Made by a program: the position numbers and the translations under genes
Shown: piece after piece, positions 12,801 to 27,800 of the stretch
Position numbering within the stretch: the first letter of the stretch is position 1
Layout of the letters: each line of letters opens with the position of its first letter
Notes under the pieces: generated by a model
The model's database searches: none
The model's input: the letters and a program-made list of their open reading frames with translations, nothing else
What the model was told of the DNA's origin: nothing
Assembly: GCF_023091745.1 (NCBI RefSeq)
Contig: NC_068910.1
Coordinates: 130,713,170 to 130,777,169 of the forward strand
Direction of reading: 5' to 3'
Length of the DNA: 64,000 nucleotides
Source of the DNA: Budorcas taxicolor
Lineage: Eukaryota > Chordata > Mammalia > Artiodactyla > Bovidae

Positions 12801-15800
12801 GTTCTCTGATAGAGTGGATTCTAAATTTTCAGGCCTTGTGTTCATACCTGGGGAGTCTTGCTCCTCAGCCTCACCTGGAGCAGAAGGGGTTGCCTCTTCA
12901 GTGACAGCCAGCTGGTTGTCATGCTTCTCAGTGGGCTCCAGGCTAGCTTGTTTGGATACATTATCTATCTGATGCTTTAAATGTTGAACCTCTTCACTTA
13001 AAGAGTCCTTTTCTGCCTTTAAGGCCTCAAACTCCTTAGAGAGGGTTTTATATTCTGTTTTGATCCTTTCCAGCTCCTCCTTCATGTTGGAATTGGAGGA
13101 AAGAAGTGCTTCCATACTATCTTTAGATGTATCTCCTGCAGGATGTACCTCTGCTCTAAGCCGTTCATTCTCTTCTTCCAACTCTAGGATTTTCTGCTGT
13201 TTAGATTTAGCAAACTTTCTCATCTTTTCTTTCATCTCCTCCATTTCCTGTTCAGCTTCCTGTAACTGCTTTTCTGTTTCTTTCTTGTTTGCTTCTGTGC
13301 TTTTTAACTTGCCATAAAGTTCCTGCTTCTCCTGCCTCACAGTTTCCACTACATGCTGAATTCTTTCTGCCTCATTACTAACATTCTCATAGGACTGCAG
13401 AAGAATTTCATATTCCTTTTGCAACTCTTGGTGTTTCTCTTGCCACTCAGTGCTTTCTGCAATCTTGGAACATTTCAAAGATTCAATTTCCTTCGTTAAG
13501 TTTTCCTTGTCTTCAGTAAGACCCTCCAGTGCTAATTTCAGACTTTCACAAGAACCACTGAGACTTTGATTTTCCATTAAAGATCTGTCCACTTCTGCAA
13601 TGAGTTTGTCTCTTTCTTCCTGAAGAAGAGCTAACTTTCCTAAGAATACATCTTTTTCTCTATTTTGAGCAGAAACTTGGTTTTCCACATCTGCCAGAGA
13701 CTTAGTGAGATGCTCAATGGTGTCTCTGGCCAAAGACAGCTCCTCCTGGAGACCTTTGTTTTCTTTTAGTGCTTCCTTTCGGGAAATGAGGGCAGCTTGC
13801 AGTTTCCTCTGTATTTGCTGTTTTGCTTTACTTTCTTCTCCAGTCTCTTCTGGTTTCTGCTTCAGTTCGCAAAGCTCCACCTGGAACTGCTTTATCTTCT
13901 CATCATGTTCTTTGGCTTGCATTTCCAGCTGTGTATGCAGTGCCTTTACTAAATCCTCTTGTTCTGTTATCTCCGTTTGTACTTTAGTAAGGGCTGTTTC
14001 CTTTTCACTAAGCAGTCCAGAAAGGTATCTAACTTCTTCTTCCTTTTTGCTTATGAGTTTTTGCAGTTCATCTAGTTCAGGCTTCAATTCTCTTAACTGC
14101 TCTAATCCAGCGATCTCTATTTGACTGCTTTCCAGTTTTTGCCTCAGGGTTTCTGCGTGGGCTTCAGCTTCACAGGACTCTGCCTTCAGACTCTGGATTT
14201 CTAAATCCTGTTTATTTATCTGCTCTTGTAACTGAAATACCTCTTCTGATTTTTTAGTCAGCTCATTTATTGTAGAGTTAACCTTTAACTCTAACTCTTC
14301 TTTCTCAGCCTCTATTTCTTTCAGCTGGGTCTTAATCTGGGCAATAGCAGTATTGCCCTGCAGAGCATTTGTATCTCCAAGATGAGAAGGCCAGTCTAGG
14401 TGCAAGTCAGACTCTGAAACAGATTGAACAGGCTGCTGGTTTGTGGCTTTGAATAAAGGTTCTTCTAAACCTTGAGTGGGAGAGCCTGATTCCTGCTGGC
14501 CACTGCCTGGGAGTTTTCTGTCCATAGTTTCCTGTACTTGAATCTGCAGTTGTTTTAGTTGGTCCCCAATGTTCTCATTTTCCTTGCTTTGCTCATCAAA
14601 CTGTTCTTGCAAGCGATTATAGTCATCCTTCTGTTGCTTTAGCTCCTCCCTAAGATGTCTTTCTTTCTCCTGTGCCTTTTTTAGAATCACCTTGCGAGAG
14701 GTTAATACTTCCTGTAGCTTCTTTTGAAGTTGCTCCTTTTCTTTTTCAAGGTCCACTATTTTTCCTTCCAGTTCTGGTTTCCAGTGTTCTCCACTGCCTG
14801 CACCAAGCGGACTGATGGCCACTGCTTCTTTCACAGGTGCTGCTGAGTCTCCATCACCTGCATCCTTGTTACCTGTGGTTAACTTTTGGATGATTGCTTG
14901 GTTTTCAATGACTTCTGCTTGGAGCAGATCTATCTGGTTTGTCTTCTCCTGTAAATTCTGATTCATCTGTTTGACCACAGCCTGTAACTGTTCTTCTATT
15001 GCTGCCTTTTCTTCCAAATCCTTCCTAATGTGCTCTAGTTCCATTTCCTTCTCAGATATTATCTGTTTTAAAGACATTTCTATTTCTTGGCACTTAGAAG
15101 TCACACATTTTTCTAAGTCTTCTTTGCTTTCTTTATCTTCTTCCACTTCCCTCCTCTCACTCTCATGGAGTAGGATCTCTTTGCTGGGTTCATCTTTCAC
15201 TTTGGCCAATTCCTCTTCTAATCTACTGACTTTCTGTAGAAGTTCCTTTCTATTAATAAGAGCAGCCTGGAGCTTTCTCTTTCTCTGCTCACTTTCTTTC
15301 TTTACAAGGTCTAATTCACGCTGAAGTTCTTCTTTACTTCTTAGCCCTGCTGGGCTCAACTCATCAAAATTCTGTTTAATGCTGGAAACAATTTCTTTAT
15401 CTTCTTCCATCTGCTCTTTTTTGGTCTCTTCAGCTCTGGATAATAAATTCAGCTGTTCTTTAAGAGTCTTTATTTCAACCCCAAGAGAAAATTTCTCTTC
15501 ATTAAGCTGAACCATTTTCTCCGTCATACTAAAGCTGATTTCTGTCACTTGCTGATCCTTCTCCTCAATGGTCTGTTGGAGTATTTCCACATCTTTCTTT
15601 TTTTCTAGTAAGAGTTGATCCATTTTTGCTATTTCAAGTTCCTTCTGTGAAAGGGCCTGTGAAAGTTCTTCCACCTTATTTGAGACCTCCCTCTCACGTT
15701 CTGCCCCCTCAAGCACTTCACTTTCCTTCCTCTGCAGCTGGCTCTGCAGGCTTTTGATCAAAGTACTCTGCTCAGAAAACTGAACCTGCACACCATCAAG

Positions 15801-18800
15801 TTCATTCTGTAAAACTTCAATCTTCACATCTTTAGATTTGGCTTCTATGGTGAGGCTGTGGATCTGTTCAGTGAGCAAGTCATGATGAGCAGTCTGACTT
15901 TCATAGTCAAGTCTTCTTTGCGTTTCTGCTTCTGCAAGGCTCACTTCTAGTTGCTGTACCTGAGCCCTCAGTTCCGTTACCACACAAACTTCCTTCACCT
16001 GAGCAAGAAGCTGGTCTCTTTCTTCAGACAAAGCAGTGAAAGCATTGTTGGTGTTTTCAGCATTTTTCTTAAACTCTTCAATCAGCTGGGTTAGGATGCC
16101 TATTTCCTTAGCTTTCTCATCTAAATTTTTCTCATAGATTTCTTCTGCTTTATGAAGGTTTACCTCAAGCTCCAAAACTTGACCTTTTAGTCTTTCCAAT
16201 TCATCCTGGTGACACTGACAAATACCTGGGACAGCAGAAGAGGGTTTATCATCATCGTCCTGCTTGGCTGATTTTAATTCCACTCCAGTGTAATTTAAAG
16301 ATATTTCCTCAGATGGTCTACGCTGGTGTTCGGGGCTCATCTGCTCTTCTTTCTCAGTTGTTGTGAGACTGTTCTCTTTATCTGGCGTCAGTGGAAAATG
16401 CTGCCCTGTATCTTCAAGCAACACTGTCATTTTAACTGGAGGTATTCCTTCACTCTCTATCTGTTTCATTTCTTTCTGATCAAGGAACTCAGGGTCACCT
16501 TCTGCCCTTTTGCCTTGAAGCTGCATCTTAAGAAATGCAATCTCCTCTTGAGCTTCTTTCATTTCCAGCAATAAAACAGATAGTTCTTTATGCTTCTGAG
16601 TAAATGTGTTTTCCAGGGCATCTTGTCCACTTTCCTCAGCAGAAAAACTGCTTTTGTTGAGCCTGGTAATATCAACCATGTTCACCTGTTTTTTTTTAAA
16701 AAAAAAAAGAAAGAAAGAAAGAAAGAAAACACCTCAATCAAATGTTTTATAGGAAAGAGCCTAACTAAAAACTGGTATTTTGTGCATTTTACAAAACCGA
16801 AAACATTTCCATCCAAACGTTCCTACCACAAAACTGCTAAATATTTTTAAAATCAGTTTTTATTTCCCAACTTGGACCCCTGAAGGCATCCTGTCAATCC
16901 TACACTGAAGTCAAGTCATATGCATAAAACCTAAGGAAACCTGGGACTCATTTTCTAAATATTCCTCGCTTGGGAAACTTTTTTTTCAGATTAAAACTGC
17001 TTATTTCTCCTAAGAACTACTTACAAATAAAAAGCGAAGCAAGAAGTAAATTTTTGTTTCATCTCATGCCAAGAAGGAAGTTACAGGATTCTTTTTCCTA
17101 AACTATCTATTGGAATAGGAAGTATTAGATAAGATAGCTATTAACAGACGAAGAGATTATTAGACAAGTTGATTAAGATAAAGTACCAGGATAAAATAAT
17201 CAAAGAAGAGTTCTGTTGGAGCTTGGGAAGAAATTACAGACCCATCTGACAAAATATTAACCAAGTTACTATTACAAAGCTTACTGTATTAGGCTGTTCA
17301 ATCCATATAAATTATTTCTATAATTGTCTTCCTGGGACAAAACCAGTGAATTTCATGGTATATTTAGTATTTTATTAAATGAGTTTGGGGACCATATACA
17401 TAATAAAATATCCATCTTTGTCAACAGCAGCTTTTCTCCCCCCTCCCCCCCAAAAATTCCAACTTGATACAAAGGAAAAAAACAAACAAACCAGGGGATT
17501 GTCAAACAATGTGGTGGCCAAGAGCACAAGCTCTGCAGCCTAGCTGCCAAAGTTCACATCTCTGCCATTCACTAGCAGAAGCTGGCAAATAGTAAGTCCT
17601 CAATGAATACTACCTATTATCTTGGTATCATATTCAGCCACTGAGTAAAAGAAAAGAAATCATTACTTTAGAACTATATATTATTCTACAGAAAGTTATT
17701 ATCTCATCATTTTTCATTAGCACTTCTAATCTTTTAAAATTCTTCACTCTCTGCAATACTTATACTCACATTTCTAGAAACCAAAACTGGACAGACATTT
17801 TTTTTAGCAGAAGAAAAGTTCCTTTATAATTTCTTCATGTCACATTATTATTTATCCATTCCTACATACATGAAAAATCTAATATAGTCAGGGCATCACT
17901 TTTGCCAGAAGATGGAAATATAACTAACTCCTTTTTCTGGTCTCTCTCATATCCTAAGTATTCTTATTTCCTCTTTACTAACTATCTGTCATGCCACGTC
18001 ACTCACTCTCTTCCCTTCCAACTCTCATTCTCTGCTGCTCCCTATCCTATCTATAGAGTTCAATTAACTTTGGCTTGATTTTTTTTTTAAAGTCAATGTT
18101 ATACATCAGAGAGTAGAAACTGGAAACCTTTGCTCTTTCTGGTCACTCTCGCTTGTCCTTCTAGTACTAGTCTTCCTCTTTAGACCGTGCTTACATTTTC
18201 TATGGACCCTTTCTATTCACTCTCTCTTATCCCAAGGAATTATCTTAGTCACGCTTCCTTTTACAATTTCTGTGGAGCTTTTTTTCCCTTCCTTTTCCGC
18301 TGTTTCCTGTTTGTTCTCCCTTCTGGATATTTTATTTTTCTTAATAGATTCCCATATTTCTTATCTGCTCTTTCATTTTGAGTTATGTTTTCACTAGACA
18401 TTCATTGCTAAGCATCTTAAAACATTAAGCATCTCCTTGGCTAAACAAAATTAATTTTTCACTACTAAACTCTCATAATTTGTCAGTAACCATATAATGT
18501 TAAAATTATTTTCAAAATTTAGTCCACTTTTCACAATTGTGTGAACAGAACATCATATGAAAACGTAATTGAATGTAAATGTGGAAGTTAACTTTATGCC
18601 TCAACATGGTTAGCCTACAATACTGAGATAATTGGTCAAACATTACTCCCAATGTTCTGTTGAGGTATTTTTAGATAGTTAAGATTTAAACCAGCAGACT
18701 CTGAGTAAAGCAGGCTGCTCTCCATAATGTGGATGGGCTTCACCTAAGTGGTTAAAGGCCATAACCAAAAAAAGATGGCCTTCCTCCAAAAAGAAGAAAT

Positions 18801-21800
18801 TCTGCCTGCAGGCTACCTTCAGATTCAAACTGCAACTTCTCTGGGTCTCCAGTGTGCTAGCCTACCCTGCAATTTTGAATTTGTCAGCCTCCACAATTAC
18901 ATGAGCCAATTCCTTAAAATAAACCCTGTTTATATATATTTCACTTCCTATTAATTCTGTTTCTCTAGAGAACTCTAATACAATAAGTAAGCAGACACTA
19001 TTGTAAAGAAGTTAAATTATTCCTCAAGGCCATTTATGAGTCTATCACTCACTTCTTTTCTTTTTTTTTCTGGCCATGCCACATGACTTGTGTGATCTCA
19101 GATCCCCGATCAAGAATCAAACCCAGGCCCTTGGCAGTGAAATCATGGAGTCCTAACCACTGGACCACCAGGAAATTCCCTATCACTGGACTTCCTAAAT
19201 GGAAGGACAATTAAACACAATACAGCCAACAATCATCTTAAATTAGCAGAATATTGAGCAATCACACATTTCTTATAATGATTTTCAGGTTATAAAAATC
19301 ACCATTCTCTAAGGATGCCTTTTGAATATAATCCTAAGTGAAACTGTGCCAAATGAGAAGGGGGTGGTAGGGAGAGACTGGAGATTTTTACCTAATTTCT
19401 TTACTGAGAAACTTTTCTGAGGTGGGCAAAGAAGTTGAGATAAGTAATAATCCAGCATGCAAAATAGGCTATCAAATCCCAAATAAATGCTACTGTACTT
19501 GCATTGGTTCAGGACAAATAAAATGTCCAAATATTTATAAACAAATGAGAGTAAATGAGAAATAATAACCATTACGACTCTCTTAAATCTCATTTTCTAG
19601 GTAATGTAATTCTCTGTCGACATTAGAAAACTATACAAAAGCTTAGGCTTGAAACCACCTCCCCTGATCGAGCTCATATTCTCATTATTTTAAGAATGCA
19701 TCACTTACCTCATGGACTTCTCTGTCTACCTCTCCAGTTCTCTTCTGAGACTCCAGGAGAGTAATCTGAGAGGATAGTTTTTCTGAAAGTCACAAAATAA
19801 ATAGCCTTAGAAGGTAAAAAAAACCAAACAGAGGTATGATTGCGTGTGAGGCTACTTGAGATGCATGAAATAACCAACAGGAAAGAACAGACTAGTTTGG
19901 GGGAGATAAAACAACTTATTTTATTAAAATAAAGTAGTGGCAAAAGATGATGAAAAGATGAGATATAAGATAGAAGGGTAGTGGGTGTTAATGATTAACC
20001 TGAGTGAAGTATAATAAATAGCGGAAGGCTTTACAGGGGGGAAAAAAAAGCCAGAGCACATGACAAAAAGCAGCTATTTCTGCAGCATAATTTGGGAATT
20101 CTAGGGAAATAAATGTAAATTATCTATAACTTTTCTGTGTTCATATTATACATCATGCATTAATATAGCACTTAAAATGTCTTCTACATTCTTTCACATA
20201 TGTTCATAAGGACATCAAATTTTAGCATAGAAAGGAGCTATCCAATCTTTTCAATGACCATATGAGGAAACAAAGAAATGACATGTCCTACAGCTAGTTC
20301 ATATGGCTAGGATCAGAACTCAGTCTTCCGAGGTCTCCCCCATGTCTTATTACAATGTGGGTATCTAAAAACGGTAGTAGTACCTTGGAGGATAAAAATA
20401 TTGAGTATTAGTAAGCCCCCAAGAAGTTTATACTCTTTCTGAGAAGCTAAGTATACGAAACAATCAAAAAAGCTCATTTTTTACACTACATCCAAGTGTT
20501 TTAATATGACCGACATGATTTGACCCTACTTATTCTACAAACTCTATACTGCCCCCCTTTTGCTCACTCTACTTCCAAGAACACTGGCCTTGCTTCTGTC
20601 TGAAAACATATCAAGGTTTAGTCATACGTCAGGGTGTTTACCCTGCTCTTCCCTGCTTGGAATGAGATCTGCTCAGTCTCTTTTGTGTGGCTGTCCCCTT
20701 TTCATCATTCAGGTAGCCAGTGATCAAAGGGGCCTACCCTGACCACTCGGACACTGCTTTCTCCTTCCCCCAGACACATGTGCAGTAGCCTGTTCTATTT
20801 TTATCCTAGTATTTATCACTCTCTGAAATTTTCTTACGTATATACATGTTTATGGCCTGTCTTATCTTCTAATATGTTCGGAGCAGTATCCTCAGCAACT
20901 AGAGTAGTCCGCAGTACATAGGAAAGGCACCAGTACATAGGAAAGATATTTGCTGAATGAATAAATGAACATTCATGAAACAAATGAATTCAAGACTGTA
21001 TATAATATGTTCAGACATTTCACAAGTATTTGAGGAAGGAGCACAGTGGTAGAAACGGAGGAACAAAAGGTGAGTTTAATATTAATAGAACATGACTCAT
21101 AAAACAAGGATAACCAGACATGAAAACTAATACAGAAAACCTCAGGGCCAGTGACCCCTGCAGTAAAGAGCAAAGAGAATGGAACTCATGTAACCTCTAA
21201 ACCATAATAAGCCACATGAAAGTGACAGAGACTGCTTGCAAAACTGCAAAATAAACATCATGGATAAGGTCTCAGAGAAGTGGTTTAAGTGGGTTGAATA
21301 ACAAGTTGAATTTGCAGTATTCTTTATCAGCAATGATAGGACTAGCCTAATAAAGATATATGATCCCTATATACCTTAGTTTATAGCTAAGTGGAACGGT
21401 AAAATGGTTAAGTTGGAAATGTTGGTATAGACTTTAGGAAATGGTATATACTTTACTCGGTATTCATTCTCACTCTTAAGGCACAGTAGTCAGTTACTCC
21501 AGGATAAATTAGATAAGTGAAGCATTATTAACTACAAGTTACTAAAGCTATACGGTCCTTGTGAAGCAGGTGACAAAAGGAAAGAAGTATATCTTCATTC
21601 TTACTAACTGTTCACACACAGTTCAATAGAATAAAGTGCTAAATTTAGTTCAATCCAACAAAACTTTATTCAGCAGTCACTCATTTGCCAGGCACTATTC
21701 TAGTTCCTGGTAAAAGGTAAAGCAAAAGATGGAAAAAAAAAAGACCCTTGCCCTTGAAAATGAATTTTAGAAGCACAAAAATGCATTTAATCCAACTTTG

Positions 21801-24800
21801 GGAGATTAGGACCAACTTCTTAAAAAGTTAATGCCCTAGTTGAGGCCTGAAAGATGAGTTCAAGAATTAGCCAGGCTAAGAAAAAGGATACGGTTCTAAG
21901 CAGTATATAGCATGAGCAAAAACCAAAGTGGTTTCTACCTCTAAATCTTTATTTCTACTGATCTCTGTTACCTCATCCCACAAATTTGTTATTGGAAAAG
22001 TTCTTTCTCTATTTTACCTATTTAAAAAGTCATTGTCTTATTAAGGTCCTATTTGAGCCATACATCTGAGACGATTCCTTGGCCTACTCCAAAATGAATA
22101 TAATACAGATCTCCTGCAGCATTTAAAGCCCATACTGCAAAATGTTATACTTATGTAAACACTGGTATTGTGTTCAAGTTGTTTAATGTGTATTAATCCT
22201 AACTTCAATAATTATTAGCTGTGCTAAGATCTTTATTATCATTGAATCTACATGTTATACATATACAGTGATAAAAGTTGTTGGTTAAGAGGTCAGAGAA
22301 TTATGGTTTTCATTTATACGTACCATTCTCAGCTTTCAGCTCCTCCAGCTCTACAGAATTAAGGAGCAAGACTCCCTTTTCATTCTCTAGTTCTACCACT
22401 CTCTTCTGCAAAAAGGCAATACTCTCTTCAGTGACTGCCTAAATTGTAGAAAGACAACAAATTAATGATTCTCCAGTGCAAAACTCTCATCCTAATGTCC
22501 AGACAGCCTCTGGCATTTTTGTGTTCTAAAAGTTCTCCAGCCTTGAAAAATACTTTAAAAATAGCATCTACTTATCTGCCTAGGTAATCTTTAAAGCAAT
22601 GCTTTTCATCTGAAGATAGAAAGATGAAATCTTTCACACAAATTTCTAGTTCACTGGCTTTTGAATTTAAGACCAAAGCCTGGATTTTCCAAGTCTATTG
22701 CATACGAAAGAAAATTTTCAGAATTCAAAAAATTAAAAGCACATTATGGGTTCTGGAAAAACTTCAAGTAATCTAGTATGTGTGTAAATGGAGTCGTCAA
22801 AGGAAGAGGGAGGTCAGAAAAAATATTGGACTAATTAATGGTAGAAAAATTTCCAGACTGAAGCAAACTATAAACACAGAGATTCAAAAGGCAAATTCCA
22901 AGCACAAGAAACATGAAGAAAACTATGCGAAGGCACATTATAACCAAAGTGTTCAAAACCAGTGATAAAATCCTAAAAGCAATCAGGAAATAAAAAAAAG
23001 AGACAAAGATTACAGTAGATTTCTTACTAAGAAACAAAATGCAAGAAAAGAGAGTACAGTAATAGCCTTAAAGTATCAAAAGAAAAAAACCTATCAATAT
23101 AAAATTCTACAGTTAGCTTTTAGATATCTTCTAAAAACAACAGAGCGAAAGATTTCTTCAAACATGCAAGAGCCATAAGAACCCCTTACCAGCAGACTTG
23201 TGTGCTCAAGAGAGTACACACACACATTAAAGGAAGTCCTTTGGGCAGAAGGAAAATGACACAAGATGGAAATAAGAAACTACACCAGAGTTTGGCAAGG
23301 TTTAGAGCCTTCTACCTGTTTCTGAAAATAAAGTTATGGCCTAAAAGCCTAAAATATTTATCATTTGACTCTTTACAGAGACTGCCAATTCTGGATCTAC
23401 CCTAAAGAAAAGCACCAGAAATGGTAACTGCAATGGTAATTAAATTTTTTTTCTTATCATTTGAATCTCCTGAAAGATAACTGACTCAACAAAAATAAAA
23501 ATTTTTCTTTATAACATATTATATTTTTGTGTTTTTTGTTTATGACATATGTATAAGTTAAATAATAACTAAGTGCCAAGAATGAAGAAATACAAGTATA
23601 CAATTGTAAGGTTACTATTCTACACATGAAGCAGCACAATATTATATGCAGGTTAACTATGATTAAAATGCAACTATAATGGGTTTCCCAGGTTATAAAG
23701 AACCTGCCTGCCAATGCAGGTAGACATAAGAGATGTGGGTTTGATCCTTGGGTTGGGAAGATCCCCTGGAGGAGGTCATAGCAATCCACTCTAGTATTCT
23801 TGTCTAGAGAATCCCATAGACAGAGAAGCCTGGAGGGCTACAGACTATAGGGTCACAAAGAGTTGGACATGACTGAAGCGACTAAGCAACAGCAGCATAA
23901 TCCCTAATGCAGTCACTATTGTAACAAAATAAAGAATTATAGCTAATAAGCTGAAAAGTGAGAAAAACAGAATCGTAAAAAATATTCAATTTTTTTAAAG
24001 GAAGGAAAAGTAAAAAAGTAAAAGGCAAAAAGTTGGAAAAATGGAAAACAAATAGCAAGGTGAGAGACTTAAAACGGTATCAATGGCAACATTAAAGAAA
24101 ATGGTCTGAACACTCCAAGTAAAGGGCAGAGATTGACAGATTGGATAAGAAGTAGATTCAAATTCTACGCTTCATATAGGCTTTAAATATAAAGACAAAA
24201 ATAATCTAAAGAGTGAAAAAAGATACACCATGCTAATATTACTCAAAAAAGTAGAATAACTATATTAATAGCAGACAAAAGTACATTTCACAGCAAAGAA
24301 TGTTACCAAGGATAAAGAATATAATTTCATAATATCAATGGGTCACTTGATAATCAAAAAGACATAAACATCCTAAATGTTTAAGCCCCCAATAACACAG
24401 CTTGAAAATATATGATGCAAAAACTGATAGAACTGTAAATAAATCGACAACTAAGAGATTTCAATATTCTTTTCAATAATTGAGAACAACAGGCAGAGAA
24501 GCAGCAAAGATATAGTGCACTTGAATAACACTATTGACTAATTTCACATGATCGACATTTATAAAACATTCAAGCCAACAACAGCAGACTATTTTCAAGT
24601 ACATATGCAGCATCAACCAAAATAAACAATATTCTGGGCCATAAAACAAGTCTCAATCAATTCTAAGAGTCAAGTCATATAAAGTATGTGCTCTGACCAC
24701 AAGAGAATTAAAATAAAAATCAATAACAGAAAGACATCTAGATGTATCACCCCCAAATATTTAGAAACTAAGTAACCCAGCGGGCAAAGAAGAAATTAAA

Positions 24801-27800
24801 AGGGAAATTAGTATCTTTAACTGAGTGAAAATGAAAATACAACCAATTTGTGGGATGCTACTTAAGTAGATTTTAGGGGGTATTTTTAATGCAAAATGCC
24901 TATATTAGAAATAAGAAAGGTCTCAAAGTAATGGCCTTGGCTTTCACCTTAAGAAGCTAAGAAATGAGGAAATCAAGTCTAAAGTAAACAGAAGAAAGGA
25001 AATAAGGAAGATCAAAGCAGAAATCAATAAAATAGAAAACAGAGAACAAGACAGAATCAATGAAGTTAAGGCTGGTTTTGAGATTACTAAAAATTAATAA
25101 ACCTCTGGACCGTCTTACCTGCATAAGAAAGAAAACACAAATTACCAATATCAGAAATGGAAGAGGTAAGGTCACTACAGATTCTATATATGTTAAAAGA
25201 ATAATTAGAGACTATTATGAATAACTTTTTGCCTATAAATTTGATACTTTATATGGACAAATCTCCTAAAAGATATTAAAATACCAAAGCTCACTCCAGA
25301 ACAAATAGATTACCTAAATAGCCAAATAGTTATGAAACAAACAGAATCTATACAGACAAATGCTTCCACAAAGAAAACTTCAAGACTAGACAGCTTCACT
25401 GATGAATTTTCACAAAACATTTAAGGAAAATATAATACCAAGTCTATACAAAATCATTCCAAAGAAGTGAAAAGGAAAGAATACTTTCCAACTTATTCTA
25501 AAAGGCCAGGTTTACACACAGAGCAAACCCAGGAAAAGATATTACAGAAAATCACAGACAGACAAATATTCATCATAAACACAGATGTAAAACTTTAAAG
25601 CAAAATTTTAGCAACTGAATCCAAGAAAGCATAAGGATAATACATAACTACCAGGTGAGATTTTCCCCAGAACTCTCATACACTGCTGATAGGAATAGAA
25701 AATGGTAATACCACTTTGGAAAACTGTCTGGCAATGTCTGTCTTAAAATCTCTCATATGATACAGACACTTCACTTTTAGGTATTTACTGAGAGTAAAGA
25801 AAGCACAGGTCCAAACAAAGATTTGTAAAAGAATATCCACAGAAGCTTTACTTGTAACAGTCAATAATCCAAATCTGCCCATCAACAAGTAAACAGATAA
25901 CCAAACCGTGCTATGTACAATATTCTCAACAATATAAAGGAATGAACTCTTGCTGCATACAGTAGGGTAAATACCAGAATAAGTATGCTAAGTGAGAGGA
26001 GTCAAGAAAAAAAAGCACATACAATTTATTAAAAATTCTAAAAAATACAAACTATAATGACAGAAAGAAGATCAGTGGTTACTTGATTGGGGGGAGATGT
26101 GAGAGAAAAATTAAAAGGGATCATGAGAAACTTTGGGGGTGATGAATATGTTCATTTTATTAATAGTGGTGATGGCTTCATGCATACATCAACACTTATT
26201 AAGTTGTACACTTTAAAAGTATGCAGATTATCATATGTCAATTGTATCTATAATATAGCTATTTAAAAGGAAAGTAAGTCAATATGTAAGTAAAAATAAA
26301 ATTCAAAAAACTTTAAATTACCAAATAGAAGACAGGAATAGAAAACAGAAGGAAAAAAAACCCAAGATGGCATAAATGAAAGACAAATCATTCATATCAG
26401 TAATTATACTGAATCAACTCAACACTCCAATGACAAAGCAAAGCTTATGGGAAGAAGTAAACAAGCAAAACTTAACTATATATTATATGCTGAGGATGAG
26501 AGGGTTGGAAGGTAACCTAATGACTGAGATGAGATGCTAGACTTCTGGTGTTAAAGATGGAAGAACAACCAGGAACCATGGAGTGTAAGAAATACAGCTC
26601 TAGCCACTGGAAAAAGTGAGTACATTAATTCTTCCCTAAAGCCTCCTTTGCAGCCCAACCAACATTGTGATTTCTGGCCAGTGAAATTGATTTTGGATTT
26701 CCGATCTCTCGAACTTGAGGAATCTCATAACCTTCTGTTTAGAAGAAGAAATAACCATTTCTTCTGAAGAAATAGAATCATTCCAATCAAGAAATAGAAA
26801 TCAAAATACCAGCCAAGCCACAAGAGAAGGGCATGTGACTTTGTCAGTCAACTCAAGTCATCCTACTCCTGGCTCCAGAATTGAGTTGAAAAAGCCTCCA
26901 GATAGTTCCCTCCATAGAAGGCTCCAGACTTTGCAGAGAAAATAGCCATCTCCATCATTCATTCCCTCTCCAAATCTCTGAAACACAGAATTGAAAAGAA
27001 ACCCAGAATTTGATGCCTCCTTCGTGAAATCCAGAATTTGATGCCTCCTTCTTTGTTCTTTCTCTGGAATCCTTGGCCATTCCAGATATTCCAAGGACTT
27101 CCATTACTATGTTGAATTACTATGTTGAAGAGTAGTGCTAAGAGTAGGCACCTCTGTCTTGTTCCTGATCTAAGAGGAAAATCTTTCAGCCTTTCACCAT
27201 TGAACCTGATTGTTAGCTCTGGACTTGTCATATAGGGCCTTTATTACATTGAGATACATTTGTCTATGTTTAACTTGTTAAGAACTTATTCAGAACAGAT
27301 ATTAAATTTAGTCAAATGTTAAAAAAATTGGTCTAGTTTTAACAACTAGACAAAAATCAGTCAAAACAAAGATAACCTAAATAATACTATGATTTAAGTG
27401 ATGTTTATACAATATTATATTGTATAGCTTCCCTGGTACCTCCGATGGTAAAGAATCTGCCTGCAATGCAGGAGACTCAGCATCAATCTTTAGGTTGAGA
27501 AGATCCCCAGGAGGGAATGGCAACCCACTCCAGTGTTCTTGCCTGGAAAAGCCCATGAACAGAGGAGCCTGGCAGGCTTCAGTCCATGGGATTGCAAAGA
27601 GTCAGACACAACTGAAGTGACTTGGAACACATACAAACACACACAAGCTATATTCACCAAGACAGACCATATGCTGTGTCATAAAACAAGTCTCTACAAA
27701 TTTCAAAGAACTGAAATAATATAGAACATGTTATCTGGTCATAATGAAATTAAATTAGAAAGCAGTAATAATAACAATAAGGTATCTAAAAATAAAACTA

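Larger units (their letters stand above)
16686..19708 (-). other. GOLGB1 intron 12
   Basis: 3.0 kb, phase 0. It holds the microsatellite acceptor, a MIR, an unassigned mammalian repeat and a CHR-2-type SINE. I see nothing recognisable in 16740-17500, 17650-18680 (pyrimidine-rich in part) or 19190-19700. Confidence 0.85.

Noticed and set aside
13705..15324. Antisense open frames of 117-139 codons opposite GOLGB1 exon 13
   Set aside because: They are mirror images of E/K/Q-rich codons (giving Ser/Phe/Leu-rich text) and are expected opposite coiled-coil sequence.
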